DNA of 64,000 nt from Desulfocarbo sp964620595. GTDB taxonomy: Bacteria; Desulfobacterota; Desulfarculia; Desulfarculales; Desulfarculaceae. Under the pieces are notes generated by a model, which searched no databases, was not told the DNA's origin, and was given only the letters and a program-made list of their open reading frames with translations. The stretch is taken from the NCBI GenBank assembly GCA_964620595.1, contig CAZUHP010000015.1, positions 1 to 64,000 of the forward strand, written 5' to 3'. Position 1 is the first letter of the stretch. Every line of letters starts with the position of its first letter. Made by a program: the position numbers and the translations under genes. Positions 16,523 to 25,544 of this stretch are shown here, in pieces.

Positions 16523-18481
16523 TTGTCGTCCCCAACCCCAAAAATACATTACGAAGAGAAGCGCCAGCCCAGCATCCTGGAGTGGCTGCTGGCCCAAAAG
16601 CGGGGGGTGCTGGCTCACCCCCTGGAGCTGGTCATCTGTCTGCTTTCCCTCTCACTCAGCATCTACCATCTATTTGTCGCCTATGCCGGCTCCCTGGAAG
16701 CCCACGCCTTCCGCTCCACCCACCTGGCGTTCGTGATGGTGCTCTGCTTCTTGCTGCGCCCCCTGGGCCGCTCGGACTGGAAGGCGCCCAAGAACATCTG
16801 GTTCGGAGTGGACCTCCTGTTCGTGGGGCTCACCATCGCCATCCAGGTCTACACCCTCTGGGACCTAGACGCCTTCATCTTCCGCCGGGGCGATCTGAAC
16901 ACCCTGGACCTGTGGGCCGGAACCATCTTGATCCTCCTGCTCCTGGAGGCCACCCGCCGGACCGTGGGTTGGGCCATGGTGATCATCGCCGGCTTCTTCC
17001 TGGTGCAAACCGCTTTCTCGGATTACTTCTTCAGCATATTCTACGGGCCGCCCAGTTCCTGGTTCACCATCATCGACTACATCTTCATGCGGGAAAACGG
17101 TGTTTACGGTATCCCGCTGATGGTGATGGCCACCTACATATTCTTGTTCATCCTCTTTGGCGCCATCCTGGTGCGCTCGGGCGCAGGCCGCTTCTTCATC
17201 AACGTGGCCATGGCCCTCACCGGCGGCCGCATCGGGGGGCCGGCCAAGGCCTCGGTGGTCAGTTCCTGCCTCATGGCCTCGGTGTCGGGCTCGGCAGTGG
17301 CCAACGTGGTCACCACCGGCAGCTTCACCATCCCCCTCATGAAGCGCATTGGCTACGCGCCCTACTTCGCCGGCGCGGTGGAGGCCTGCGCCTCCTCGGG
17401 CGGGCAGATCATGCCCCCGGTCATGGGTGCGGCGGCCTTTGTCATCGCCGAGTTCTTGAACCTGCCCTATCTGTACGTGGCCCTGGCCGGGCTGTTCCCG
17501 GCCCTGATCTATTTCTTCTCCATCTTCATCATGGTGCACTTCGAGGCGCGCAAAAAGAACCTGGCCACGGTGAGCCGGGAGGAGCTGCCCGACCTGATGA
17601 CCGAACTCAAGCGCGGCGGGCACCTGTTCATCTCCATTCTGGTCATCGTGGTGCTGATGATCATCGGCTACACCCCCATGTTCGCCGCCTTCTGGGCCAT
17701 CATCTCCATCCTGGTGCTCAGCTCCCTGCGCAAGGAAACGCGCATGACGCCCAGCGAGATATTCTCGGCTCTGGAGGAAGGCGCCCGCCAGGCGGTAAGC
17801 GTGTCCATTGCCTGCGCCACCGCGGGTATCATCATCGGCTGCGTGTTTGTCTCCGGCCTGGGCCTCAAGTTCACCAATGTCATCGTCTCGCTCTCCGGCG
17901 GCCATCTCACCGTGGCGCTCATCCTCACCATGTTCGCTTCCCTGATCCTGGGCATGGGCCTCACCACCACCGCGGTGTACATCACCCTGGCCGCCCTGGT
18001 CATCCCGGCCTTGGTCAACATGGGCGTCAAGCCCATCGCCGCCCACCTGTTCGCCTTCTACTTCGGCCTGGTCTCGGCCATCACCCCGCCGGTGGCCCTG
18101 GCCTCTTTTGCCGCGGCGGGCATCGCCGGCTCCAACCCCATGCAGACCGGCTTCCACTCCTTCCGCCTGGGCATCGCCAAGTACATCCTGCCCTTCGTGT
18201 TCGTGTTCAACCCGGCCATGGTGTTCGAGGGTGACTGGCTGCACATCACCGCCAGCGTGATCGGGGGCTTTGGCGGCATATACGCGCTCACCGTGACCAC
18301 CGAGGGTTGGATGCTCGACCGGGTGGGCTGGCCCATGCGGGTGCTCATGGCGGCGGTGGCCCTCATGCTGTTCGACCCCAACCTGCTCACCGACCTGGTG
18401 GGATGGGCCGTCTTCGTGGTGGTGCTGCTGCTCCACATCCGGCACGTGCGGCGTTCGAAACCAAAGGAGGCGATCGCATGA
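16523..18481 (+). CDS. TRAP transporter fused permease (DctQM-type, TAXI partner)
   Basis: 652 residues; TTG start at 16523 preceded by GAGAGG. The N-terminal third has a DctQ-like four-helix part; the rest is the DctM-like 12-helix transporter, with conserved loops SSCLMASVSGSAVANVVTTG and GGQIMPPVMGAAAF. It drives sodium- or proton-coupled import of the acid captured by the upstream receptor. A family-typical fused arrangement. Its stop overlaps the ATG of the small gene that follows. Confidence 0.92.
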   Translation: MSSPTPKIHYEEKRQPSILEWLLAQKRGVLAHPLELVICLLSLSLSIYHLFVAYAGSLEAHAFRSTHLAFVMVLCFLLRPLGRSDWKAPKNIWFGVDLLFVGLTIAIQVYTLWDLDAFIFRRGDLNTLDLWAGTILILLLLEATRRTVGWAMVIIAGFFLVQTAFSDYFFSIFYGPPSSWFTIIDYIFMRENGVYGIPLMVMATYIFLFILFGAILVRSGAGRFFINVAMALTGGRIGGPAKASVVSSCLMASVSGSAVANVVTTGSFTIPLMKRIGYAPYFAGAVEACASSGGQIMPPVMGAAAFVIAEFLNLPYLYVALAGLFPALIYFFSIFIMVHFEARKKNLATVSREELPDLMTELKRGGHLFISILVIVVLMIIGYTPMFAAFWAIISILVLSSLRKETRMTPSEIFSALEEGARQAVSVSIACATAGIIIGCVFVSGLGLKFTNVIVSLSGGHLTVALILTMFASLILGMGLTTTAVYITLAALVIPALVNMGVKPIAAHLFAFYFGLVSAITPPVALASFAAAGIAGSNPMQTGFHSFRLGIAKYILPFVFVFNPAMVFEGDWLHITASVIGGFGGIYALTVTTEGWMLDRVGWPMRVLMAAVALMLFDPNLLTDLVGWAVFVVVLLLHIRHVRRSKPKEAIA

Positions 18482-18666
18482 ACCAGCACTGGCTGGCCTG
18501 GGTCCCCATAGTGCTCACGGCCTTGTTGATGTACCTGGCCAAGATAACCAACTACGGGGTGACCCACTACAACATATTCCTGCTGCTCCTCATCACTTGG
18601 TCCGCGGTCTTGATATTCTACTACCGCGCCCTGGTGGTGAGGCAGCGCAAGAATGAGCGCCACTAG
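18478..18666 (+). CDS. Small membrane protein of the TRAP operon
   Basis: 62 residues, overlapping the permease stop by four bases (ATGA) and preceded by AAAGGAGG, so translation is well supported. Two predicted membrane helices: residues 5-22 (WLAWVPIVLTALLMYLA) and 32-52 (NIFLLLLITWSAVLIFYY), ending in a basic tail (RQRKNERH). I recognise no family. Position suggests an accessory subunit of the transporter. It overlaps the next gene by 14 bases. Confidence 0.75.
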   Translation: MNQHWLAWVPIVLTALLMYLAKITNYGVTHYNIFLLLLITWSAVLIFYYRALVVRQRKNERH

Positions 18667-19606
18667 GCTCATAGCCGCGGTCGTCGGCGCCGGCACCATG
18701 GGCCACGGCATCGCCCAGGTGCTGGCCTTGGCCGGCCACGAGGTGCGCCTGCACGATCCCCACCCCCCGGCCCTGGCCCGGGCCCGAAAAGCCATTGCCC
18801 AAAGCCTGGCCATGTTCCAGGAGCTGAAAACCATCAGCCAGGAGCAGGCCCGCGCCAGCCAGGAGTGCATAACTTATGAACCCGACCTGGCGCCAGCCTG
18901 CGTGGGCGCGGAGCTGATCATCGAATCAGTGCCCGAGGAGCTGGAACTCAAGCGCCGGGTGTATGCCTCCATCGAAGAACTGGTTTCGCCCGAGGCCATC
19001 ATCGGCACCAACACCTCGGCCCTCAGCATCAGCGAGTTGGCCCAGGGCCTGCGCCACCCGGAGCGTTTGGTGGGCACCCACTTCTGGAACCCGGCCCAGA
19101 TCATGCCCTGCGTGGAGGTGATCAAAGGCCGCCACACCGGGCCGGAAGTATTTGAGCGGGTGGTGGAGATCATGCGCGCGGCGGGCAAGGAGCCGGTGCT
19201 GGTGCAAAAAGACGTGCCCGGCTTCCTGGGCAACCGGTTGCAGCACGCCTTGCAACGCGAAGCGTTCTACTTGGTGGAGGCGGGCATCGCCTCGCCCGAG
19301 GAGGTGGACCGGGTGGTGAAGTACGGCTTCGGCCTGCGCCTGGCCCTCATGGGCCCCCTTGAGCGCGCCGACCGGGGCGGCCTGGACACTACCTACCGCG
19401 TGCAGAAATATCTGCTGCCCCACCTGGACCGCCGCACCCAGGTTTCGCCCCTCTTGGAAGAGCAGGTACAGGCAGGCCGCCTGGGCCTGAAAACCGGCGG
19501 CGGCTTCTATGACTGGCCGCCGGAAAAGGACGCCTCTCCCCAGGCCAGGCACCAGCGGGTGCTGCTGGCCCTCGTCCAGTTGGTGAAGGAGCTGCGGGAC
19601 GACTAG
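18653..19606 (+). CDS. 3-hydroxyacyl-CoA dehydrogenase
   Basis: 317 residues. Rossmann fold AAVVGAGTMGHGIAQVLAL, catalytic-type motifs IIESVPEELELK and GTHFWNPAQIMP (His), then the C-terminal dimerisation domain (DVPGFLGNRLQHALQREAFYL). It oxidises a 3-hydroxyacyl-CoA or a related 3-hydroxy acid with NAD; lambda-crystallin-like and L-gulonate dehydrogenase paralogues share this architecture. Its TAG interlocks with the stop of the converging alcohol dehydrogenase (shared CTAG). Confidence 0.87.
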   Translation: MSATRLIAAVVGAGTMGHGIAQVLALAGHEVRLHDPHPPALARARKAIAQSLAMFQELKTISQEQARASQECITYEPDLAPACVGAELIIESVPEELELKRRVYASIEELVSPEAIIGTNTSALSISELAQGLRHPERLVGTHFWNPAQIMPCVEVIKGRHTGPEVFERVVEIMRAAGKEPVLVQKDVPGFLGNRLQHALQREAFYLVEAGIASPEEVDRVVKYGFGLRLALMGPLERADRGGLDTTYRVQKYLLPHLDRRTQVSPLLEEQVQAGRLGLKTGGGFYDWPPEKDASPQARHQRVLLALVQLVKELRDD

Positions 19607-20709
19607 CCCGGCAGGGCAGGGTCCAGTACCACCTTGAGCGGCATCTCGCCCTCCACCTCGCCAGCCACCAAGCGCACCGCCTCCTCGGCCCGCTCCAGGG
19701 GCAGGCGGTGGGAGATGAGTTCAGTCAAGGGAAACCGCTGGGAGCGGGCGATCTTGATGGCCGCCTCCACGGACTCGAAGTCCTGCGAAAAGGCACCCAG
19801 CAGGCGCAGCTCCTTGATCACCGCCCGGTCCAGCTCCAGGGGCACTGCCTTGCCCTTGCCGTACAGGCCGGGCAGAACCACCGCCGCGCCCAGGCCGGCC
19901 AGTTCCAAGGCCAACGCCGCACCCCCGGGATGACCGGTCACATCCATGACCACATCGGCCATGCGTCCGCCGGTGGCTTGGTGGAGAACCGCCACCGGGT
20001 CCTGGGCGTCCGCGTCCACTGCCAGGTCCGCTCCCAAGCGCTTGGCCATGGCCAGGCGGCCGGCGTCGCAGGCCTTGCCCACAATCATCACCAGTGACGC
20101 GCCCGAAACCTTGGCTACCATGACCCCGGCCAGTCCCTGCTGGCCCGGGCCGACGATGGCCACGGTATGGCCTGCGGCCACCCCGCCGATGCGGCTGAGC
20201 CAGCGTACCGCGTTGCCCAGCACCGCGCCCACGAAGACCCCTGCCTCGGGGCTCATGTCCTCGCCGATCTTATGCACCATGGCCCGGGGATGGATGTAGA
20301 GGTAGTCTGCGTAAGCCCCGTAGAGGTGGGGCGGCTCGGCACAGGAGATCATGGAACCATAGGTGTAGTAATTGTCGCACAGGGTGTAGCGGCCATCCCG
20401 GCAGGGGCCGCACTGTCCGCAGCCAAAGGCATATTCGATGATGACCCGGTCGCCTTCCTCCACACCGTGGCGTTTCTTGGCCGCCGCGCCCATGGCATGC
20501 ACCCGGCCCACGATCTCGTGGCCCATGATGAGGGGATAGGGCCGCGGGGCGCGGGCGGTCTTGCCGCGGAAGATACCCGGGTCCGAACCACACACCCCCA
20601 CCAGTTCCACCTTGAGTATGCCGTCATCCTTCCCCACCGAGGGGAGAGGAAACTCGCGCATCTCCATGCGCCCCGGCTCGGTCACCACCATGGCTCTTGA
20701 CTTGCTCAT
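19603..20709 (-). CDS. Zinc-dependent alcohol dehydrogenase (MDR family)
   Basis: 368 residues. Catalytic zinc residues lie in GVCGSDPGIF and GHEIVGRV; the structural zinc cysteines are in CGQCGPCRDGRYTLC. The nucleotide-binding fold is VAIVGPGQQGLAG. Start ATG 20709 follows GGAGGCGAG; a longer reading frame upstream runs into the C-run repeat and is rejected. The substrate is unknown; its neighbours act on CoA esters and organic acids. It is transcribed away from the IclR gene. Confidence 0.87.
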   Translation of the reverse strand: MSKSRAMVVTEPGRMEMREFPLPSVGKDDGILKVELVGVCGSDPGIFRGKTARAPRPYPLIMGHEIVGRVHAMGAAAKKRHGVEEGDRVIIEYAFGCGQCGPCRDGRYTLCDNYYTYGSMISCAEPPHLYGAYADYLYIHPRAMVHKIGEDMSPEAGVFVGAVLGNAVRWLSRIGGVAAGHTVAIVGPGQQGLAGVMVAKVSGASLVMIVGKACDAGRLAMAKRLGADLAVDADAQDPVAVLHQATGGRMADVVMDVTGHPGGAALALELAGLGAAVVLPGLYGKGKAVPLELDRAVIKELRLLGAFSQDFESVEAAIKIARSQRFPLTELISHRLPLERAEEAVRLVAGEVEGEMPLKVVLDPALPG

Positions 20710-20763
20710 CTCGCCTCCTGTGTTCAGGCCCGTTCCTCCCGCTCCGAGCGGGGGCATGGCTCC

Positions 20764-20834
20764 GCCCCGCCGCCCCCCGTCGCCCCTCGTCGCCCCCGCC
20801 CCCCCGTCGCCCCCCGTCGCCCCCCGTCGCCCTC
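20764..20834. repeat. 10-bp-period C-run repeat, intergenic
   Basis: Tandem (CCCCCGTCGC) units, three perfect copies at 20801-20830 and degenerate copies from 20764, between the divergent adh and iclR genes. It stops just before the iclR -35 box. The period is 10 bp, not divisible by three, in contrast to the 9- and 12-bp periods of the coding copies. Confidence 0.85.
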
Positions 20835-20838
20835 TTGC

Positions 20839-20875
20839 TTGACATCGGCACTACTATATACTATATTGCATATCG
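20839..20875 (+). promoter_or_regulatory. iclR promoter with overlapping palindrome
   Basis: TTGACA at 20839-20844, 17-bp spacer, TATATT at 20862-20867. An imperfect 15-bp palindrome (20861-20875, arms ending CTATAT and ATATCG) covers the -10 and is a candidate IclR operator. Predicted start near 20874, 28 bases before ATG 20902. Confidence 0.65.
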
Positions 20876-20901
20876 TTTTCAATTATTGCTTAGCGATACT
20901 T

Positions 20902-21723
20902 ATGGCCAAGCCCAAAACAGACCGCCTGTTCCTGCAATCACTGGCCCGCGGCCTCAAAGTGCTGGAGAGCTTCACCCCCGAGCGGCCCCGCATCACCCTC
21001 ACCGAGCTGGCCGAGGTCACCGGGCTCAGCCTGGCCGCGGTGCAGCGTTGCACCCACACCCTGGTCTCCCTGGGCTACCTGCACCGGGGCGAGCACAAGG
21101 AGTTTTCCCTGGGGCCCAAGGTGCTGTCCCTGGGTTACTCCTCCCTCCAAGGCTCTGAGCTGCGGCGCCTGGCCGAGAGCCAGCTCAAGCGCTTGTCCCG
21201 CCGCCTTGGCTGCACCGTGAACCTGGCGGTGCTGGACGGCCCTGACGTGCTGATTCTCTACCGCCACGAAGTGCAGCGCTTCTTCAAGTTCGACGTGCAG
21301 CCCGGAACCAAGCTGCCTTGCCATTGCACGGCCATGGGCAAGGTGCTGCTGGCCGCCCTGGAGGACACGGCCCTCAAACAAATCCTGGCGGGTGTCAAGT
21401 TGCAACGCCTCACTCCACACACCATCACCCGCCGCGAGCAGCTTCTCAGGGAGCTGAAAGAGGTTCGCCGCCGCGGCATGGCCGAAAGCGACCGCGAGGC
21501 CACCCCTGCCCTGTACTCCCTGGCGGTTCCGCTCTTGAACCACGAGGAGCGGGTGGTGGCGGCCATAAACGTCTCGGTCCTCAAGGCGGAGGAATCCAGT
21601 AGCCTGCCGCGCGGCCTCATGAGCAGCCTGGTGGCGGAAGGCCGCAAGCTCTCCGAGTTCCTGGGCTACCAGGGGGACTATCCCCGCATCACGGTTGGGC
21701 CGCCCCGCCTCGGCGGCATCTAG
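20902..21723 (+). CDS. IclR-family transcriptional regulator
   Basis: 273 residues from ATG 20902; upstream in-frame starts fall inside the promoter. Residues 10-75 are the IclR winged helix (ITLTELAEVTGLSLAAVQR); residues 85-260 are the effector domain (GTKLPCHCTAMGKVLLAAL, with YSLAVPLLNHEERVVAAINVS). PcaR/PobR-type members control aromatic and acyl-CoA catabolism. It probably regulates the ligase-thiolase-hydratase-transporter run that follows in the same direction. Confidence 0.92.
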   Translation: MAKPKTDRLFLQSLARGLKVLESFTPERPRITLTELAEVTGLSLAAVQRCTHTLVSLGYLHRGEHKEFSLGPKVLSLGYSSLQGSELRRLAESQLKRLSRRLGCTVNLAVLDGPDVLILYRHEVQRFFKFDVQPGTKLPCHCTAMGKVLLAALEDTALKQILAGVKLQRLTPHTITRREQLLRELKEVRRRGMAESDREATPALYSLAVPLLNHEERVVAAINVSVLKAEESSSLPRGLMSSLVAEGRKLSEFLGYQGDYPRITVGPPRLGGI

Positions 21724-21844
21724 GCAAAAAAAGGAACCGGACCATGACCCCAAGCGCAGACACGGCCTTTGCCGCCTGGACGCACTCAACCCGGCCACGA
21801 TCTCTGTGCATCGCGGGCCGGCGCCCTGGCCGGGAGTCGGGCTG

Positions 21845-23431
21845 ATGCTGGTCAACATGGGGCGAATATTCCGGCAGACCACCCTGCGCCATGCCGACCG
21901 TCCGGCGGTGATCAACGTGGAGCGCGGTCGCAGCTTCACCTATCGCCAGATGCACGAGCTGTCCAACCGCCTGGCCAACACCTTGGCCGGTCGCTTCGGC
22001 CTGGGTGAAGGCGACTTCTATGCCGCCATCCTGGACAACGACAACATGGCCCTGTTTCATCCCTGGATGCTGAAGAGTCCGGTGGGGGCGGTGTGGATCG
22101 ACGCGCGCGAATCCCTGCCCGAGCAACTGAACCAGATAGACCAGGTGGGGCCCCGGTTGGCCTTTCTGGAGGTCCGTTTCCTGCCCGGTCTCTATGAGCC
22201 CCTGCGGGAGCGGGGCATCGAGATGGTCTGCCTGGACCCGCCGCCGGACGAATGGGAAGGGGTACACGACTTCTGGGAGCTGCTGGGGCAGGCCTCGCCG
22301 GCCGAGGTGGAGGCGGAGTTGGTGGCCGACGACGCGGAGCGGCACATCAGCGTACTGCGTTTCACCGGCGGCACCACGGGCCGGGCCAAGTGTGCCATGT
22401 ACACCCTGTCCAACCTGTGGACCTGGGGCTGCAACCCGGCCCACTACTACGAGACGCTGCCCTACGACCACCCCCGCGCGCTGTTCTTCTCGCCGCTCAA
22501 CCACGCGGCCTCGGGCTCGGTAGTCATCCCGGTGCACATCAAGGGCGGTGCTGTGGCCACTCTCAACCGGGCCGAGGTGGAGCTGGTGGGCCGCACCATC
22601 CAGGACCAGGCCATCGACATGATCTACGCGGTGCCCACGGTGCTCTACCGCATGTTGGACCTGGACCTGCCGTCCCGCTACGACCTCAAGAGCCTCAAGA
22701 CCATCCGTTACGGCGCGGCCCCCATCTCTCCGGCCAAGCTGGAGCAACTCCTGGCCGTGTTCGGGCCGGTGTTCGTGCAGGGCTACGGCTCCACCGAGTG
22801 CTGGCCCTCGGCCACCATCCTGCCCCGGGCCGACCACGGCCTGGACAGCGAGGAGAAGCTGCGGCGTTTGCGCTCCATCGGCCGCCCTTTTCCGGGCGAG
22901 GAGATCATGATCTGCGACGAGGCGGGCCAGGAGCTGGCGCCTGGAGAACACGGCGAGCTTCTGATACGCGGCGCCAACACGGTGCAGGGTTATTACCGGG
23001 ACCCCGAGCAGACCCGCGAGAACTTCACGCCCGCCGGCTTCTGGAAATCCGGTGACCTGGGCTACATGGACGAGCACGGCTACGTCTACCTGATGGACCG
23101 CAAGAAGGACCTGATCATCAGCGGTGGGTACAACGTCTATGCCACGGAAGTGGAGAACTGCCTCAACAGCCACCCCGCCGTGCAGAACTCGGCGGTGGTG
23201 GGCCTGCCCCACGAGGAGTGGGGCGAGGCGGTGTGCGCGGTGGTGGTGCTCAAGCCCGGCCAGGCGGCAGAGGCCGCGGAACTCATCGCCCACTGCAAGG
23301 AGCGCCTGGCCCGCTACAAGGCGCCCAAGCGGGTGGAGATAGCCGCAGAGCTGCCCCTGAGCCCGGCGGGCAAGGTGCTGCGCCGCGAGGTGCGCCGCCA
23401 ACTGGCGGCTAAGGACGCGGAGAAATTTTGA
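21845..23431 (+). CDS. Acyl-CoA ligase (AMP-forming)
   Basis: About 528 residues from ATG 21845 (MLVNMGRIFRQ); ATG 21857 is an alternative. ANL-superfamily motifs are complete: P-loop FTGGTTGRAKCAMY, A5 motif GYGSTECWPSA, A7 GDLGYMDEHG, A8 DRKKDLIISGGYNVYATEVE and the C-terminal Lys in PLSPAGKVLRRE. It activates a carboxylic acid to its CoA thioester with ATP, the entry step for the thiolase and hydratase that follow. The acid is not predictable here; fatty, dicarboxylic and aromatic acids are all possible. Confidence 0.9.
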   Translation: MLVNMGRIFRQTTLRHADRPAVINVERGRSFTYRQMHELSNRLANTLAGRFGLGEGDFYAAILDNDNMALFHPWMLKSPVGAVWIDARESLPEQLNQIDQVGPRLAFLEVRFLPGLYEPLRERGIEMVCLDPPPDEWEGVHDFWELLGQASPAEVEAELVADDAERHISVLRFTGGTTGRAKCAMYTLSNLWTWGCNPAHYYETLPYDHPRALFFSPLNHAASGSVVIPVHIKGGAVATLNRAEVELVGRTIQDQAIDMIYAVPTVLYRMLDLDLPSRYDLKSLKTIRYGAAPISPAKLEQLLAVFGPVFVQGYGSTECWPSATILPRADHGLDSEEKLRRLRSIGRPFPGEEIMICDEAGQELAPGEHGELLIRGANTVQGYYRDPEQTRENFTPAGFWKSGDLGYMDEHGYVYLMDRKKDLIISGGYNVYATEVENCLNSHPAVQNSAVVGLPHEEWGEAVCAVVVLKPGQAAEAAELIAHCKERLARYKAPKRVEIAAELPLSPAGKVLRREVRRQLAAKDAEKF

Positions 23432-23474
23432 GTACGGCCTGACTGCGGGCCGCGCTTCACGAAGGAGCCGACTG

Positions 23475-24740
23475 ATGGAAAAAGTGGTTGTGGTGGCCGG
23501 GGCGCGCACGCCCATCGGCCGCTTTGGCGGCAGCCTGCGGGAGGTGCCGGTGGAGCGCCTGGGCGCGCTGGTGCTCAACGAGGTGATCCAACGCGCCGGT
23601 CTGGAGGCCGCCCAGGTGGACGAGGTGGTGGCGGGCCAGAGCTATATGAACGGCGAGTGCGCCAATGCCGCCCGCATGTCGCTCCTGGAGGCGGGCTGGC
23701 CCGACAGCGTGCCCGCGGTGACCCTGGACCGCCGCTGCTGCTCGGGCCTGGACGCGGTGCTGTTCGCGGCCATGGCCATACAGACCGGTAATGCCCGGGT
23801 GGCGGTGGCCGCGGGCATGGAGAGCATGAGCCAGGCCGAGCTCTACCTGCCGGGCGGCATCCGCTGGGGGCTGGGCGGCGGCAAGGACCCCAAGTGGGGC
23901 TTCATGCCCAGGGGCCACGGCGCGCTCGGCATGTGGGGCCTGCCCTTCTACGACCGCATCCAGCGCGCCCGGGTGATGAGCCAACCCATCGCCCGCTACG
24001 GAGAGCTGAACTCCATGATGACCTGGGCCGAGACCGCGGCCAAGAACGAAGGCATCACCCGGGAGGAGGCGGACCAGTGGGCGGCGCGCTCCCACCAGCG
24101 TGCGGTGGCGGCCCAGGAGGCGGGCAAGTTCGCCCAGGAGATCGTGCCGGTGCCGCTGGCCCCGGCCAAGGGCGAGCCGACCATCTTCGACCAGGACGAG
24201 ACCCCTCGGCCGGGCACCACGGTGGAGAAGCTGGCCAAGTTGAAACCGGTCTACCCCGACGGCGTGTGCACCGCGGGCAATTCCTCCTCGGAAAACGACG
24301 GCGCCGCCGCAGTGCTCCTGGCCGCTGAGAGCACGGCCCGCGAACTGGGGCTGCCCGTGTTGGCCCGTTTCGTGGCCGGGGCCCACGGTGCCTGCGACCC
24401 CACCCTCACCTACCCGGCGGTGGGCATCGCGGTGGAGCGCGCCCTGGCCAGGGCCGGCCTGGACATCGGGGCGGTGGGACTTTTCGAGATCCAGGAGGCC
24501 TTTGCCGTGCAGCTACTGGCCGACGCCAAGCTCATGGGCATCGCGCCCCAGGACTACGACCGCAAGATCAACCCCAACGGCTCGGGCATATCCCTGGGGC
24601 ACCCCATCGGCGCCACCGGCGTCATGCGCCTGGTGACCCTGTTGTACGAGATGCAGCGCCGCGGCGAAACCTACGGCCTGGAAACCATCTGCGGCGGCGG
24701 CGGCCAGGGCGTGGCCGCGGTGTTCGAGCTGGTCTCCTGA
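23475..24740 (+). CDS. Thiolase (acetyl-CoA acyltransferase)
   Basis: 421 residues, slightly longer than the usual 390-400. The nucleophilic Cys lies in DRRCCSGLDAV; the C-terminal catalytic motifs are NPNGSGISLGHPIGATG (His) and CGGGGQGVA (Cys). It cleaves a 3-oxoacyl-CoA with CoA, or condenses acetyl-CoA. GAAGGAG lies about seven bases upstream of the start. With the ligase, hydratase and nearby 3-hydroxyacyl-CoA dehydrogenase most of a beta-oxidation set is present, but no acyl-CoA dehydrogenase is seen in the window. Confidence 0.92.
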   Translation: MEKVVVVAGARTPIGRFGGSLREVPVERLGALVLNEVIQRAGLEAAQVDEVVAGQSYMNGECANAARMSLLEAGWPDSVPAVTLDRRCCSGLDAVLFAAMAIQTGNARVAVAAGMESMSQAELYLPGGIRWGLGGGKDPKWGFMPRGHGALGMWGLPFYDRIQRARVMSQPIARYGELNSMMTWAETAAKNEGITREEADQWAARSHQRAVAAQEAGKFAQEIVPVPLAPAKGEPTIFDQDETPRPGTTVEKLAKLKPVYPDGVCTAGNSSSENDGAAAVLLAAESTARELGLPVLARFVAGAHGACDPTLTYPAVGIAVERALARAGLDIGAVGLFEIQEAFAVQLLADAKLMGIAPQDYDRKINPNGSGISLGHPIGATGVMRLVTLLYEMQRRGETYGLETICGGGGQGVAAVFELVS

Positions 24741-24764
24741 ACCTCCAGCCCGGGAGCGGGTAAC

Positions 24765-25544
24765 ATGAAATTCGAAAACATCCTGTTCCAAAAAGAGGGC
24801 CGGGTAGCCATCCTGACCATCAACCGGCCGGAAAAGCGCAATGCCCTGAACAAGGCCATGCGCCACGAGATACGCGAGGTGCAGCGCCTGGTGGAGGATG
24901 ACCCCGAGGTGGGGGTGCTGGTCATAACCGGGGCGGGAGACTACTTTGCGGCCGGCAGCGACCTCAACGAGTTCGGCCGCATGGAGCCCCTGGAGGCCTA
25001 TCACTTCCTGAACACCCTGGCCCAGCGGCTCTATACCCGCTTCGAGGAGCTCGAGGTGCCGGTGATCGCCCTGATCAACGGACTCTGCCTGGGCGCCGGC
25101 AACGAGATCGCCCTGGCCTGCGACCTGCGCCTGGCCGCGGACAACGCCCGCTTCGGCCAGCCCGAGATCAACCTGGGCATCATCCCCGGCTCGGGCGCCA
25201 CCCAGCGGCTCAGCCGCCTGGTGGGACCGGCCAAGGCGCGGGAGTTGATCTACACCGGCGACATCATCGACGCCCAGGAGGCGCTGCGCATCGGCCTGGT
25301 CAACCGGGTGGTGCCCCGGCAGGAACTCCGCGAGGCGGGCCTGGAACTGGCCCGCCGGATCGCGGCCAAGGGCGCCTTTGCCCTGAAGATGGCCAAGCGC
25401 AGCCTGCGCCTGGCCCAGGAGGTGGGCCTCACCCCGGGTTTGGCCTACGAAGCCCTGGCCGAGACGGCCTGCTTTGCCCATCCCGACAAAGCCGAGGGCA
25501 TCGAGGCCTTTTTTGCCAAGCGCAAGCCGGAGTTCAACAAGTAG
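24765..25544 (+). CDS. Enoyl-CoA hydratase/isomerase-family protein
   Basis: 259 residues of crotonase fold: N-terminal NRPEKRNALNKAM, oxyanion-hole region AAGSDLNEFG and ALINGLCLGAGNEIALACD, then GIIPGSGATQRLSRLVG. Of the two hydratase Glu positions the region NLGIIPGSGATQR retains the Gly-rich loop; the exact reaction (hydration, isomerisation or other crotonase chemistry) cannot be settled by eye. The last base of its TAG is the first base of the next gene's GTG. Confidence 0.88.
   Translation: MKFENILFQKEGRVAILTINRPEKRNALNKAMRHEIREVQRLVEDDPEVGVLVITGAGDYFAAGSDLNEFGRMEPLEAYHFLNTLAQRLYTRFEELEVPVIALINGLCLGAGNEIALACDLRLAADNARFGQPEINLGIIPGSGATQRLSRLVGPAKARELIYTGDIIDAQEALRIGLVNRVVPRQELREAGLELARRIAAKGAFALKMAKRSLRLAQEVGLTPGLAYEALAETACFAHPDKAEGIEAFFAKRKPEFNK

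Noticed and set aside
20839..20901. An earlier start for the IclR protein
   Set aside because: It would begin on the -35 box of a good promoter (TTGACA/17/TATATT); ATG 20902 gives the usual IclR N-terminus.
21689..23578. A 629-codon minus-strand frame opposite the acyl-CoA ligase
   Set aside because: Same GC-bias shadow; the plus strand carries all ANL ligase motifs in order.
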